Shown in pieces: positions 35,558-47,149 of a stretch of DNA of 62,026 bases; within the stretch, counting starts at the first letter, position 1; every line of letters starts with the position of its first letter. The notes under the pieces were generated by a model. The model had not been told where the DNA came from. It saw only the letters and a list, made by a program, of their open reading frames with translations, and ran no database searches. The stretch spans positions 1 to 62,026 of the forward strand of contig JARKPK010000054.1 in NCBI GenBank assembly GCA_029975295.1, given 5' to 3'. This DNA is from Thermoguttaceae bacterium (GTDB lineage Bacteria; Planctomycetota; Planctomycetia; Pirellulales; Thermoguttaceae). Position numbers and translations under genes: made by a program.

Positions 35558-36870
35558 ATGAGCGGCAACGGATGGCAGGCGCTGATTCGGGGCAGGAAAC
35601 CGGCGGGGCGGTTCATCAGGCATCGACGGCGGGTGCAGCCGACGACCGTTCGCAAACGGTGCTGACGAAAGCTGCCGATGCAGTTGGATCGACAGAAGGC
35701 GCGCCGTTGGGCAAGTCGTCGGTCAGCGCCGAAGAGTTGACTCCGACCGAAACGGCCGAGGCCCGATGGTACCATCGGCGCTCTTTGCAGTTGATGCAGA
35801 TTGATTTCGGGCTGGATCTCGCTTTTTGGGCCGTGTTCGGATTGTGGGTGGTTCGGCCGTTGAACGCAGCGCTGCGCGATCTTGGCGGCCTGTTCGCCAC
35901 CGAAACAGTGCGACTGGTAGTCGTCTTTCTTGCGATGACGGCACTGCACGTGCTGGTCGCGATACCGCTGACCTTCTACCGTGAGTACCTTTTAGAGCAT
36001 CGCGTTGGCCTAAGCACACTCACCCCAACGCGCTGGGCGGGCCGCTATTTGAAACGGCTGATGCTAAGCACTCCGTTGAGCCTAGCGATGATTTTGGGAC
36101 TTTTCTGGCTCTTTTGGCTGTTGGGGTGTTGGTGGTGGCCCGTCGCCGGGGTGGTTTCGTTCTTATTGGGTGCGGCGATGGTCCAGTGGTTTCCGGTGGT
36201 CATTTTACCGTTGTTCTATCCGGTGCGACCGATCGAACGTCCGTCGCTTCGTCCGCGAGCCGAGCGGTTGGCCTCGGCCGCGGGTTTGACCATCGACGGC
36301 ATCTACCGCATCGAACTCAGTACTGAAACAGTGAAAGCCAACGCCATGTTAGCCGGGCTAGGACGTACGCGGCGCGTGCTGCTGGGCGATACGCTGCTCG
36401 ACCAGTTTACGGACGACGAAATCGAAGTGGTGCTTGCCCACGAAGTCGGGCATCATGCGCATCGTCATATCTCGAAAATGCTGGTTGCAGGTTTCGCGAT
36501 GAGTATGGTCGGGTTCTGGTTGACCGACGTGATGATCCGTTCGACCGCCGCACAGCCCGCTTTGTTCCGCTACACCGATCTGGGGCCGACGGCCTTGCCT
36601 TGGCTGATGATGTTCTTCGCCCTTTGGGTATTCGTTTCTGAACCGGCGATGAACCTTGTCAGTCGTTTCTTCGAGCGGCAGGCCGATCGCTACGCGTTGC
36701 GTCATGCGTCGCGCCCGATCGCTTTTTTCAGCGCCTTTCGCAAGCTCGCCCGGTTGAACAAGGAGTATCCCGACCCGGATCGCTGGGAGGTGATTTTGTA
36801 CTATTCGCATCCGCCGATCGCCGAGCGATTGGAGCTGGCGCAGGCGATTGTGGGCAAAGAGGCTGGCTGA
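35554..36870 (+). CDS. M48 family membrane metalloprotease (Ste24/CAAX-protease type)
   Basis: Membrane zinc protease, 438 aa from the GTG at 35554, which overlaps the previous stop (GTGA). An ATG at 35572 is an alternative. A hydrophilic N-tail (about 1-75) is followed by five or six membrane helices. The zinc motif HEVGHH is at about 296-301 (LAHEVGHHAHRHI), with the downstream glutamate ligand in EPAMNLVSRFFERQADRYAL and the C-terminal PDRWEVILYYSHPPIAERLE signature. This long form with integral membrane helices matches Ste24-like CaaX proteases more than the short HtpX. Likely role: quality control or cleavage of membrane proteins. Translational coupling to the secreted upstream protein is notable. 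Confidence 0.92.
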   Translation: MNERQRMAGADSGQETGGAVHQASTAGAADDRSQTVLTKAADAVGSTEGAPLGKSSVSAEELTPTETAEARWYHRRSLQLMQIDFGLDLAFWAVFGLWVVRPLNAALRDLGGLFATETVRLVVVFLAMTALHVLVAIPLTFYREYLLEHRVGLSTLTPTRWAGRYLKRLMLSTPLSLAMILGLFWLFWLLGCWWWPVAGVVSFLLGAAMVQWFPVVILPLFYPVRPIERPSLRPRAERLASAAGLTIDGIYRIELSTETVKANAMLAGLGRTRRVLLGDTLLDQFTDDEIEVVLAHEVGHHAHRHISKMLVAGFAMSMVGFWLTDVMIRSTAAQPALFRYTDLGPTALPWLMMFFALWVFVSEPAMNLVSRFFERQADRYALRHASRPIAFFSAFRKLARLNKEYPDPDRWEVILYYSHPPIAERLELAQAIVGKEAG

Positions 36871-36986
36871 CGGAGGGCCGCTGCGGCCGCGGGGGCGCGT
36901 TGCGGCGCGAGCAACGAATTGGGATTGCGGGCGGGCCTTGCTCGTTTCGTCCGAGGTTCGGCCCGCGTTGTTCGAGGAGAAGATGA

Positions 36987-37760
36987 ATGTCCGCTGATCT
37001 GAGCAGCATGGTGGTGATACCCGCCCGTTTGGCCTCAACGCGTTTGCCGCGAAAGATGCTTTTGGCCGAGACCGGGAAGCCGTTGATCCAACACACGTAC
37101 GAATCAGCAAAGGCCGCTCGGCGGCCGAAGGAAGTGATCGTGGCGACCGATCACGAGGAGATCGCTGCGGCGGTTCGTGCGTTCGGCGGGCGCATCGAGA
37201 TGACCGACCCCGATTTGCCCAGCGGCACCGATCGGGTGGCCGAGGTGGCCCGGCGCCTGCCCGCGGTCGATGTGGTGGTGAACGTGCAGGGCGACGAACC
37301 GGAGGCGGCGGCCGAGGCGATTGATCTGATGATCGAGCTTCTGGCCGCTCGGCCCGAGGCGGTGATGGCCACCGTGGCGGCTCCGTTGCGCCGCCGCGAA
37401 TCGTTGCACGACCCGGCTTGCGTGAAAGTGGTTTGCGACGCCCGAGGCCGGGCCCTCTATTTCAGCCGCAGTCTGATCCCCTTCCCGCGCGAATGGGATG
37501 AACAGCGGCTTTCCGGCGATCCGCCCGTCTTCCTTCAGCACATGGGCCTTTACGCCTATCGCCGCGACTTCCTGCTGCAATTGGCCCAAATGCCGCCTTC
37601 GATGTTGGAGCAAGTCGAGCGGCTCGAACAGTTGCGCGTGTTGGAGGCGGGCTACGCGATTCACGTCGGAATTGTTCATCGCGCGAGCGTGGGAATCGAT
37701 ACGCCCGACGACTACCGCAGCTTCGTCCATCGCTATCAAAGCGGCAAGGCCGGCGGCTGA
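36987..37760 (+). CDS. kdsB: 3-deoxy-manno-octulosonate cytidylyltransferase (CMP-Kdo synthetase)
   Basis: Activates Kdo with CTP for LPS inner-core synthesis; cytoplasmic, 257 aa. N-terminal nucleotide-binding signature VVIPARLASTRLPRKML, then LIQHTY, VIVATDHEEI, SGTDRVAEVARRL, VVNVQGDEP, FSRSLIPFPRE, HMGLYAYRRDFL and the tail EQVERLEQLRVLEAGYAI. GAGGAGAAG precedes the ATG. Its presence indicates a Kdo-containing lipid A core in this planctomycete. kdsA, kdsC and waaA are not in the window. Confidence 0.96.
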   Translation: MSADLSSMVVIPARLASTRLPRKMLLAETGKPLIQHTYESAKAARRPKEVIVATDHEEIAAAVRAFGGRIEMTDPDLPSGTDRVAEVARRLPAVDVVVNVQGDEPEAAAEAIDLMIELLAARPEAVMATVAAPLRRRESLHDPACVKVVCDARGRALYFSRSLIPFPREWDEQRLSGDPPVFLQHMGLYAYRRDFLLQLAQMPPSMLEQVERLEQLRVLEAGYAIHVGIVHRASVGIDTPDDYRSFVHRYQSGKAGG

Positions 37761-37904
37761 GCGCCCGATGATATCGGCTCGAAGAAGCCGGGCGATCGTC
37801 GTTCGCCCGGAATGGCAGGGCGGGCGGCGCAAACGGCTTAGCCGGCCGCGGGTTCGGCTGCACGATGCACGCCCGATGCGCGGCCGCCGCGCGGGCAAGG
37901 GATG

Positions 37905-38825
37905 TCAGCCGTTGCGGCGCTGCCAGTCGATGTTCGACAGCCGCGCCAGCGCCAATTGCAGCGCCTGGGTGCCGTTGCGGGCGCAGCCTTGCGCGGCCGC
38001 TGCCCGATAGAGCTGCTCGGCCAGCGCCAAACCGGGCAGCGCCAACTGCATCCGCCGCGATTCTTCCAGGGCGATGGCTAGGTCTTTCAGGAAGTGTTCG
38101 ATGTAGAACCCCGGGGCGAAATCGCCGGCGAGGATTCTCGGCCCGAGGTTCGACAGCGACCAACTGCCTGCCGCGCCGGCGCCGACCGAAGCCAGCACCT
38201 TCTCCGGATCGAGCCCGGCCCGGTAGGCGTAGAGCAGCGCCTCGCACAGCCCGACCATGTTCGAGGCGATCAGGATTTGATTGACCATCTTGGCATGCTG
38301 GCCCGCGCCCGGCGGTCCGTGATGGACGATCGTTTTGCCGAGCAATTGCCAGCAAGGGGCCAGCGCGTCGAAGGCGGCCCGATCGCCGCCGACCATGATC
38401 GAAAGCCGCGCCTCGCGGGCGCCGATGTCGCCGCCGGAAACCGGGGCGTCCAGCGCCGTCACCCCGCGCTGCGCGGCTGCCGCGGCAATCTCTTGCGCCA
38501 ACGCAGGCCGGCTGGTGGTGAAATCAACGATGATCATTCCCGGGCGGCTCCCCGCCAGCGCGCCGTCGGGCCCGAGGATCACCTGCCGCACGTCGTCGGG
38601 AAAGCCGACCATGGTGAAGACCACATCGGCGACCTCGGCCACCTCGCGCGGCGAGTCGCACCATTGGGCGCCCTGCTCGATGAGCGGCTCGGCCTTGGCC
38701 CGCGTGCGGCTGTAAACGGAAACGGCGAACCCAGCGCGAAGAAGATGCCCGCACATGCTGCGGCCCATCACGCCCAGCCCAATCCAACCCAAACGGCTCA
38801 TTCTGGCAGCGGGAGTCGCGGTCAT
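37905..38825 (-). CDS. NAD(P)-dependent beta-hydroxyacid dehydrogenase (3-hydroxyisobutyrate dehydrogenase family)
   Basis: 306 aa. Rossmann motif GLGVMG (16-21), substrate motif [11 protein letters not shown] (126-136), and catalytic lysine K179 in [11 protein letters not shown]. This fits 3-hydroxyisobutyrate dehydrogenase, tartronate semialdehyde reductase (GarR) and related enzymes. The C-terminal helical domain contains [20 protein letters not shown]. The ATG at 38825 follows GGATAGG; the ATG eight codons downstream has no ribosome binding site. The exact substrate cannot be told apart within this family from sequence alone. Confidence 0.9.
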   Translation of the reverse strand: MTATPAARMSRLGWIGLGVMGRSMCGHLLRAGFAVSVYSRTRAKAEPLIEQGAQWCDSPREVAEVADVVFTMVGFPDDVRQVILGPDGALAGSRPGMIIVDFTTSRPALAQEIAAAAAQRGVTALDAPVSGGDIGAREARLSIMVGGDRAAFDALAPCWQLLGKTIVHHGPPGAGQHAKMVNQILIASNMVGLCEALLYAYRAGLDPEKVLASVGAGAAGSWSLSNLGPRILAGDFAPGFYIEHFLKDLAIALEESRRMQLALPGLALAEQLYRAAAAQGCARNGTQALQLALARLSNIDWQRRNG

Positions 38826-38897
38826 AACCTATCCGATGGAACATCTGCGAAACAGGGAGCGGACGACGAGGAGAAAGCGATCGCCGGAGTCGGGCCG

Positions 38898-39539
38898 CTA
38901 CGACCATCGCTCTTCCGGGCGACGGAGAATCTCGTTTAGGATGATCGCCTCGCGGATGCTCTCCGCATTGGTGAGCAAATGCACCAGCGAGGTGTGGCCC
39001 AGCGCGCCGGGATCGTCGCGGCCTTGGGTTTCTGAAGGGCCGGCGAACGAGGCCTCGGCCGGCTTCAATTCGCCGCTGCGGAGCGAACGCGAGCCGTCGT
39101 CGTCGAAGGCCGAGCTATCCGACACGGCTGTCGGCCGACCGGCGATTTCGGCGCGAACGACCTCGGCCGTCACCGGCGCGCTTCCCGCCGGCGCTCGCTG
39201 CGGTTTGGCCGGTTTGGCGGGTTTCCGGTCGCGTTGGGCCCGCTTTTGGGGCGGACGATCGACCACCACGGCCGGGGCCGGCTGGCCGGCGCGACCGGCC
39301 TCGGCCGGGCGCCGCTGCTGTTGTTGCGCCCGTTGCAGAAACTCTTCGATCTCGCCCGACAAATCGCCTGGGGCTTTGCGCTGCGGCGGCGGTCGCTGGC
39401 GGTCGGGCTGTTTCGGGGCGGGCGGGCGTTTCTCTTGGGCGCGAAACACCTGATTGAGCAGCGAGAGAACGATCACAATCACCGTGATGATCACGGGGAT
39501 CAGTTCGCCAATGCCGCCGAACAACAAAATCGCCGCCAT
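38898..39539 (-). CDS. Membrane-anchored Pro/Gln/Arg-rich protein, FloA partner
   Basis: 213 aa, unknown family. One N-terminal membrane segment (about 4-28, GGIGELIPVIITVIVIVLSL), then a low-complexity charged region (about 35-130; KRPPAPKQPDRQRPPPQRK). A C-terminal conserved-looking helix follows (SLVHLLTNAESIREAIILNE, ending LRRPEERWS). The start codon overlaps the floA stop (TGATG), so translation is coupled to the flotillin. This gene probably encodes a partner or scaffold of FloA membrane assemblies. In Bacillus, floA sits with a different partner (an NfeD-like gene) not seen here. Confidence 0.82.
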   Translation of the reverse strand: MAAILLFGGIGELIPVIITVIVIVLSLLNQVFRAQEKRPPAPKQPDRQRPPPQRKAPGDLSGEIEEFLQRAQQQQRRPAEAGRAGQPAPAVVVDRPPQKRAQRDRKPAKPAKPQRAPAGSAPVTAEVVRAEIAGRPTAVSDSSAFDDDGSRSLRSGELKPAEASFAGPSETQGRDDPGALGHTSLVHLLTNAESIREAIILNEILRRPEERWS

Positions 39540-40597
39540 CAGGCCGAGCTCAACGATTTCATGGGACTGGGAGCGCCCAATCGGGCGATGGCCGCCCGCA
39601 TGTCGGTATCCGCTTGAATGTTACGCAGCTTGTAGTAGTCGGCAATGCCCAATTTGCCTTCGCGGAACGCCTCGGCAATGGCCTTGGGCACGGCCGCCTC
39701 GGCTTCGAGCACCTTCGCCCGATTCTCCTCGATCTTGGCCAGCATCTCTTGCTCGACGGCCACGGCGGCCGCCCGCCGCGTTTCGGCCTTGGCGCGGAAC
39801 ACCCGCATGTCGGCTTCGGCTTGGTCGGCCTGAAGCCGGGCGCCGACGTTCTCGCCCACGTCGATGTCGGCGATGTCGATAGAGACGATCTCGAAGGCCG
39901 TTTGCGCGTCGAGCCGGCGGCCGAGCACCGTCTTCGAGATCTTCGACGGGTTGGCCAGCACGTCGGTGTGTTCGGGCGACGAGCCGATGGCGCTGACGAT
40001 GCCCTCGCCCACGCGCGCGATGATCGTCTCTTCCGTCGCCCCGCCGATCAACTGCCGCAAGTTGGTGCGGACGGTGACGCGGGCCTTCACCTTCAACTGA
40101 ATGCCGTTTTGGGCCACGCCGTCGAGCGTGTCGCGCCCGCTGCGCGGATTGGGGCAGTCGATCACCTTCGGGTTGACGCTGGTTTGCACCGCCTCGAAGA
40201 CGTTGCGCCCGGCCAGGTCGATCGCCGAAGCAAGTTTGAAGTCGAGATCGACGAGCTTTGCTTTGTTCGCCGCGATCAGCGAGCGGATCACCAGCGGCAC
40301 GTTGCCGCGGGCCAGATAATGGGCTTCCAACGCCTTGGTCGTAACTCCGTGTTCGTCGCCGATGCCCGCCTGCACGGCCATGATCTTGCTTTGCACGATC
40401 ACGGCCGGGTTGATCTTTCGGAAGGTCATTCCCAGCAGATCGAGGATGCCGATGCCCGCCCCGGTGGTCTTCGATTGAATCCACCAACGGAAGTAGCTGA
40501 TGAACACAGCAAGGATCATCAGCCCGATGATGAACAGCACGACCAGAACGACGATGCTGATGATCAGCATCGGGTTGGCGTCTTGAGCGAACAACAT
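39539..40597 (-). CDS. floA: Flotillin-like protein FloA
   Basis: Membrane-microdomain scaffold protein, 352 aa. [20 protein letters not shown] begins a single N-terminal membrane hairpin. The family-typical [20 protein letters not shown] and the SPFH-like region (about 60-220) follow, with [20 protein letters not shown] and [20 protein letters not shown]. The C-terminal coiled coil (about 255-330) is Ala/Glu-rich ([20 protein letters not shown]-like). The ATG at 40597 follows GGGAGA. FloA organises lipid-associated complexes and is widely conserved in planctomycetes. The overlapping downstream gene is probably cotranslated. Confidence 0.93.
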   Translation of the reverse strand: MLFAQDANPMLIISIVVLVVLFIIGLMILAVFISYFRWWIQSKTTGAGIGILDLLGMTFRKINPAVIVQSKIMAVQAGIGDEHGVTTKALEAHYLARGNVPLVIRSLIAANKAKLVDLDFKLASAIDLAGRNVFEAVQTSVNPKVIDCPNPRSGRDTLDGVAQNGIQLKVKARVTVRTNLRQLIGGATEETIIARVGEGIVSAIGSSPEHTDVLANPSKISKTVLGRRLDAQTAFEIVSIDIADIDVGENVGARLQADQAEADMRVFRAKAETRRAAAVAVEQEMLAKIEENRAKVLEAEAAVPKAIAEAFREGKLGIADYYKLRNIQADTDMRAAIARLGAPSPMKSLSSA

Positions 40598-40953
40598 CGT
40601 TGTCAGTCTCCCGCGCGTTGTGCCACTCTCCACAGAACCGCGCGCAAGTCGGAAGTGAAGATCGAACGTCGGCCTGCGCTTTTCCTCGCCGCCCACAGCC
40701 GCATTTGCAAAAGCGCCGGGCGGTGTTGCCGACGCCTTGCGCCGCGTCGCAACCGTATGCTACGATAGCCGATCGGCGCGAATAAGCAAGACCCGGGCGA
40801 AAACGGCCGCCGTTTTTCGGCGACGGCCGCACCGGCCGTCGGCCGAGACGTGCGGCGGACATGCCGCGGAGAGTTGCGCCGCCGCGCGGGCCGCAAACCA
40901 TGCGACGTGAAGAGATCGATCGTCGGCGGCGGGAGCGAACCGTTGCCGGCGCC
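40598..40953. other. Intergenic, upstream of floA
   Basis: About 355 bp. No gene recognised; short open frames are shadows rich in Arg/Ala. The floA promoter probably lies here, but no consensus pair was confidently seen. Confidence 0.35.
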
Positions 40954-41697
40954 TCACACGACCGCCTTGGCCGTAATCTGTTCGATGATCCAACGATCGA
41001 GATCGGCCAGCATTTGCGGGGTCAGTTCATGACCGCAGGGATACTCGCGCAGCGTGATCGACACGCCGGCGCTGTGCAGCAGCCGCAGATCGCGGCAGAC
41101 GAGGTTCGAGGGATATTCCTCGCTATGCCGCCCGGCGGTGAGGAACACGGGCAATCCGCGAATGCCCTTCCATTGCGCCAGCCCGCCGGTGTTCGACGGG
41201 AACCGTCCGCACAGCGAAAGCACGCCGGCAAAGCGGTAGGGTTGCGAAAAGGCCAAGCGGAAAGCCATGCTTCCGCCGGAATCGAACCCGGCCAAGAACA
41301 CCCGCTGCGGGGCGATGTTGAACCGCCGCATGGCCAAGGCGATGCAGTCGTCCACCCGCGAAGCGGCCGTGTCGAGCCGCTCTTCGATGGGCCGCCAGCC
41401 GCTGCCCGCCCGGTCGGCGTCGCCGGCCGAGGCGCAACCGCCGCGCGGGGCGATGGCCACGTAGTTCCGCAGGCTGATCTGCGGCATGACGCGGAGCAAC
41501 TGCCGTTCGTCGCCGCCCTCGCCGTGAAGCCAAACGATCAGCGGGTAGGCGTAGCCGGGCTCGTAGTGCATGGGCGCGAACACGGCGCACGGGCCGGGGG
41601 CCTCGGCCGTGTGGAACTGGCCCATTTCCAACGCGAGCGTATGTTTTTCGGCAGACGCGGCACGACACGAAGTAACCGAAAGCTCGGTGCGTTGCAT
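40954..41697 (-). CDS. Alpha/beta hydrolase (phospholipase/carboxylesterase-like) lacking the standard nucleophile
   Basis: 247 aa. Folded like the dienelactone hydrolase/carboxylesterase group: YPLIVWLHGEGGDERQL (oxyanion HGEGG), APRGGCAS and the nucleophile elbow LAGFDSGGSMAFRLA. In relatives the elbow is GFSQGG, with the nucleophile Ser third. Here that position is Asp139, with Ser140 shifted by one. The segment that normally supplies the acid reads LTAGRHSEEYPSNL, without a clear Asp. A histidine near 223 (YPCGHELTP) is kept. It is either a changed catalytic arrangement or an inactive homologue. No signal peptide or membrane segment. The start ATG has no strong ribosome binding site. Confidence 0.82.
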   Translation of the reverse strand: MQRTELSVTSCRAASAEKHTLALEMGQFHTAEAPGPCAVFAPMHYEPGYAYPLIVWLHGEGGDERQLLRVMPQISLRNYVAIAPRGGCASAGDADRAGSGWRPIEERLDTAASRVDDCIALAMRRFNIAPQRVFLAGFDSGGSMAFRLAFSQPYRFAGVLSLCGRFPSNTGGLAQWKGIRGLPVFLTAGRHSEEYPSNLVCRDLRLLHSAGVSITLREYPCGHELTPQMLADLDRWIIEQITAKAVV

Positions 41698-41863
41698 GGC
41701 GTCGGCACTCGATTGGTCGATTCGGTGGGGAAGAGAAAATCGATGATGGCCAACTGTAATCTAGCGGGCGGGCGGCTGTCAATGTCGTGTTGTCCCGGTT
41801 CGCGGCGAAATGCTATCACGCACCACCCGGCCAGTTGACACCGGCTCGCCCGCTGCGCAGCAA

Positions 41864-43484
<1,621 letters not shown>

Positions 43485-44903
43485 ATGAAGCGTTCGTTTT
43501 GTTGCGCGGGAATGATTGGGGCGGCGTTGATCGGTGCGGCGATTGCCAGCGGGGTGCGATGGGCCGGCGCGGCTGAAACGAGCGCGGCCGTCGTCAGCGA
43601 AACGCCCGCCCAGCGCGATGCGCGGATGCAATGGTGGCGCGAAGCCCGTTTCGGCATGTTCATCCACTGGGGGTTATATGCGGTGCCGGCCGGCAGTTGG
43701 AACGGCAAGACGCATGGCGAGATCAGCGAATGGCTGATGAACACGGCCAATATTCCGATTGCCGATTACGAGAAGCTGGCCGCGCAGTTCAACCCGGTCA
43801 AATACGATCCGCGGCAGTGGGCGAAGATCGCCAAGCAGGCGGGCATGAAGTACGTCGTCATCACCTCGAAGCACCACGACGGCTTCTGCCTATTCGACAC
43901 CAAAACCACCGACTACGACGTGGTGGACGCCACTCCCTACAAGAAAGACCTGCTCAAGCCGCTGGCCGATGCCTGCCGCGCCGAGGGGCTTCGCTTTTGC
44001 ACCTACTACTCGATCATGGACTGGCATCATCCGTCGCAGTATCGCGCCAACGAACGCCACTACAACCCCACGAAAATCCATCCCGAACGCAAGGCCGAGT
44101 ACGTGGCCTACATGAAACAGCAATTGAAAGAACTGATTGACTCGTGCGACACCGAGGTGCTGTGGTTCGACGGCGAATGGGTCGATTGGTGGACGGAGGA
44201 AGACGGCCGCGATCTCTATGCCTACCTCCGCGGGCTGAAACCCTCGCTAATCATCAACAACCGCGTGGGCAAGGGCCGAAAGGGGATGGAAGGCCTCAAC
44301 AAGGGCGATCAACAATACTCGGGCGACTTCGGCACGCCCGAGCAGCAGATTCCGGCGACGGGCCTGCCGGGGGTCGATTGGGAATCGTGCATGACGATGA
44401 ACAACAGTTGGGGCTACCATGCGGCCGACCAGCACTGGAAATCGTCGGAGACGTTGATTCGCAATTTGATCGACATCGCCAGCAAGGGCGGCAACTACCT
44501 GCTCAACGTGGGCCCGACGGCCGAGGGCGAGATTCCGCCCGCTTCGGTCGAACGGCTGGCCGCCATCGGCCGGTGGATGGAAGTCAACGGCGAATCGATC
44601 TGGGGCACGCACGCCAGCCCGTTCAAAAAGCTGGCTTGGGGCCGAGCGACCGTCAAGCCGAAAGGCGACCGCACGCTACTCTACCTGCACGTGTTCTCGT
44701 GGCCGAGCGACGGCAAACTGAGCGTGCCCGGTTTGAAGAACAAGATTCAGGCCGCGTATCTGCTCGCAGAGAAGGAAAAGCCGCTGACCGCGACCAGCGG
44801 CGAAGAAGGGGCGACGGTTTCGCTGCCGGCCCGCGCGCCCGACGCTGTCGCCACGGTCGTCGTACTCGAGCTGGCCGGCCCGCCGGCGGTCGAAGGGCAA
44901 TAA
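43485..44903 (+). CDS. Secreted alpha-L-fucosidase, GH29
   Basis: Retaining alpha-L-fucosidase hydrolysing terminal L-fucose, 472 aa with a signal peptide (about 1-30). The TIM-barrel starts [20 protein letters not shown], with H130/H131 in [14 protein letters not shown] and [10 protein letters not shown]. The predicted nucleophile D229 lies in [11 protein letters not shown], matching the family. The segment [19 protein letters not shown] closes the barrel, and a small beta domain follows. GGATAGGAGAAG precedes the ATG. Fucose-containing sulfated polysaccharides (fucoidan) would fit a genome with sulfatases, but the substrate is not determined. The neighbour is another secreted carbohydrate-active protein on the opposite strand. 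Confidence 0.95.
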   Translation: MKRSFCCAGMIGAALIGAAIASGVRWAGAAETSAAVVSETPAQRDARMQWWREARFGMFIHWGLYAVPAGSWNGKTHGEISEWLMNTANIPIADYEKLAAQFNPVKYDPRQWAKIAKQAGMKYVVITSKHHDGFCLFDTKTTDYDVVDATPYKKDLLKPLADACRAEGLRFCTYYSIMDWHHPSQYRANERHYNPTKIHPERKAEYVAYMKQQLKELIDSCDTEVLWFDGEWVDWWTEEDGRDLYAYLRGLKPSLIINNRVGKGRKGMEGLNKGDQQYSGDFGTPEQQIPATGLPGVDWESCMTMNNSWGYHAADQHWKSSETLIRNLIDIASKGGNYLLNVGPTAEGEIPPASVERLAAIGRWMEVNGESIWGTHASPFKKLAWGRATVKPKGDRTLLYLHVFSWPSDGKLSVPGLKNKIQAAYLLAEKEKPLTATSGEEGATVSLPARAPDAVATVVVLELAGPPAVEGQ

Positions 44904-45106
44904 CTGCCCGCAGTGAAGGCCGTGCGTCGTTTCGGTTCTGACCCGCGCGCATCCGCAATCGCGCCATCGAGAACCGCTTGCTTCACGCCAAGCCGGTGAG
45001 CAACGCGGGATTCTCCAAGAGGAACGAGTTGTCCGAAGGGATCATCTTCCGACCAATCGCCGCGGAGCGACCGCGATCGCTTGCCGCGCCTGCTGCCTGA
45101 TCGCGT

Positions 45107-46888
45107 TTACGGCCTCGGGAGCGTGGCGCGGTAGTTGAAGCGGTCGTTCGGGGCGGCGTCGCCGCCGAGGGTGAATTGGTCGGGCTTGTCGAGTTCTTTG
45201 ATGCCGTCGGTCCATTTGAACTCGATGGCCCGCGGCGGTTCGCCGGTTGTCCGGCCGCTTGCGCTCGTTCGGATCGCGCTGAGCGGCAGCGACAGTTCCA
45301 GTTCACTGCGGCCGACGCCCAAGGGCACGTCGCCGATCGGTTGCCAGGTTTTGGCCTCGGGCGACCAGCGTTCGACAAGCGCGCGGCCCGGGGCGGGCCG
45401 GCGGCGATTGACGCGCAGGTCGTAGCCCAGCGGCCCGGTGCTCGCGTCGGCGTCGGCGTCGATCGAGAGGATCATCCAATCGTCGCCGGTCGCGTCGGAA
45501 AGCGGCCCGTTGGCGCGCACATAGAAGAACAGGTCTTTTCCGTTCCATGCCGTTTTCGCAGCGACCAGGTCATTTCGGCCCGCCGGCGCGCGATACACGG
45601 TGCGCGGATCGTAGCCGGGATGCTGGCGTTCGATCGTATCGCCGATGGTGTCGCGGAACTCGGGGGCCGCTTGTCGCCAATCGTCGAACCGCCCGTCGAT
45701 CGTCGGCTCGGCGCGAGAGATGGGCGGCAACGAACGCGCGCCTTTGTAGCGGCGGATGGCGGCCGCCATTTGGTAGTAGTAGTTGTCGCCGTGTCCGCCG
45801 CGCATCGGTTCGATGTCGCGGCTGAACTCTTGGTTGTATTGATCGACGAAGAAGGAGTCGCCCTCGTTCGTCGTTGCGCCGAGGAACGGCTGTTTGCCCT
45901 TGCTGATGAACCGTTGGGCGATCCATTCGTTCCAGCCGGTGACGAACACGAGCTGCGGATCGACTTGGATGGCCCGATGCCACTGCTCGGCGAAGCACAA
46001 GCCTTTTTCGGGAGCGACCCGTTCGGGCGGCGGCTGTTTGCCGGAGTGGAAGCTGCGGCCGATGTTCGCCGTCGGGTGCTGCGCCACGCACACCGAGATC
46101 TGCTCGGGTCGATCGGGCGACTCCGACCAGCCGGGCTGCTGCGGGTGATGGTCGATCCACGCCCATTTGTTTCGCCCGTCGCCGAACCATTTCTGGCCCC
46201 GCGTCCAGGCCCAAGATTGGCGCACGGTGAAGAACTGCCGTTGGGCGTCGCTCAGCGCGTCGTCGGGCGCAAGCAGCAGCGGCTTGCCCTTCCAGTGGAA
46301 CCACAGCTCGCGGAACTTGCCGGGCGCGTAGAGGCTGTTGAAGAGTTTGGCGGCGGTTTCCGCCGGGTGCGAATGGACGAGAAAGGCGATTTTCGGGTAG
46401 GCCTGGCCGCTGCGGCGCACCTGGTCGATCACGTCGCACACGACGGAAACCTCGCGCTCGTAGGTGAAGGCGTTGGTCGCGTCGAGGAACCAAACGTCCA
46501 CGCCGGCGTCGCAGAGCATCTGCACATGCTTGCGAACCACGAAGCGGTCGTCGCTGCGGTAGTAGCCCCAGATCGGCTCGCCCCACCAGTGAAACATGCC
46601 CGGCGGTCCGAACGCCGGTTGTGCCGGGTGTTCGCGGAGCAGTTGGGAAATATCGACGATGCGATTGCCGTGCGCGCCGAGCCAGACGAAATAGAAGATG
46701 CCCACGGTGCGGTCGCTGCGGGGCGGCCCAACCTCGTCGGCCGAGGGCAAACGCCGCCCCAGAGCGTCGGTGGCGGCCCAGGTGTCGGGCATAACGTCCC
46801 AGGCGAGCGTCTCGCCGGCTGCAAGCGGCGCGGCTGCGGCAAGAATCGCCACCGGCATCAGAACGGCACCAAGCAGGCAGGCGCGCAT
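45107..46888 (-). CDS. Secreted glycoside-hydrolase-like protein with C-terminal carbohydrate-binding-like domain
   Basis: 593 aa. Signal peptide MRACLLGAVLMPVAILAAAA. The N-terminal two-thirds look like a TIM-barrel glycosidase: GIFYFVWLGAHGNRIVDISQ, FHWWGEPIWGYYRSDD, AGVDVWFLDATNAFTYE, LVHSHPAETAAKLF and QLVFVTGWNEWIAQRF, a pattern resembling the GH99/GH71 and glycosyltransferase-associated WbsX-like group. The C-terminal part (about 405-590) has ISRAEPTIDGRFDDWRQAAP and DLFFYVRANGPLSD, typical of a CBM9-like (DOMON-type) carbohydrate-binding domain. A GAGGAGA ribosome binding site marks the start at 46888. It faces the GH29 gene convergently across about 200 bp. The family assignment is tentative. 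Confidence 0.78.
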   Translation of the reverse strand: MRACLLGAVLMPVAILAAAAPLAAGETLAWDVMPDTWAATDALGRRLPSADEVGPPRSDRTVGIFYFVWLGAHGNRIVDISQLLREHPAQPAFGPPGMFHWWGEPIWGYYRSDDRFVVRKHVQMLCDAGVDVWFLDATNAFTYEREVSVVCDVIDQVRRSGQAYPKIAFLVHSHPAETAAKLFNSLYAPGKFRELWFHWKGKPLLLAPDDALSDAQRQFFTVRQSWAWTRGQKWFGDGRNKWAWIDHHPQQPGWSESPDRPEQISVCVAQHPTANIGRSFHSGKQPPPERVAPEKGLCFAEQWHRAIQVDPQLVFVTGWNEWIAQRFISKGKQPFLGATTNEGDSFFVDQYNQEFSRDIEPMRGGHGDNYYYQMAAAIRRYKGARSLPPISRAEPTIDGRFDDWRQAAPEFRDTIGDTIERQHPGYDPRTVYRAPAGRNDLVAAKTAWNGKDLFFYVRANGPLSDATGDDWMILSIDADADASTGPLGYDLRVNRRRPAPGRALVERWSPEAKTWQPIGDVPLGVGRSELELSLPLSAIRTSASGRTTGEPPRAIEFKWTDGIKELDKPDQFTLGGDAAPNDRFNYRATLPRP

Positions 46889-47149
46889 CGAGATGATCTC
46901 CTCACGTCGTGTTGCCGCGTGGCGGCTTTCTTCGATGCCGGCCGCGCGCAAGGTCGAAAGGGGCGGGCGGATCGCGTGTATTGCGGACGGAAGCGTTCGG
47001 CTGATTCACCGCGGCCGCCGAACGCCCTTGACGAACAAGTGTACCCGCGCGTCGCGTTCGGGGCAAGTGGGCGCGGTTGGTGCGCGCCGCGCACGAATGC
47101 GGCGTTCGGGGCCGCCGTTCGAGGCCGCGGCAGCGCGGCGAGGCAACGG

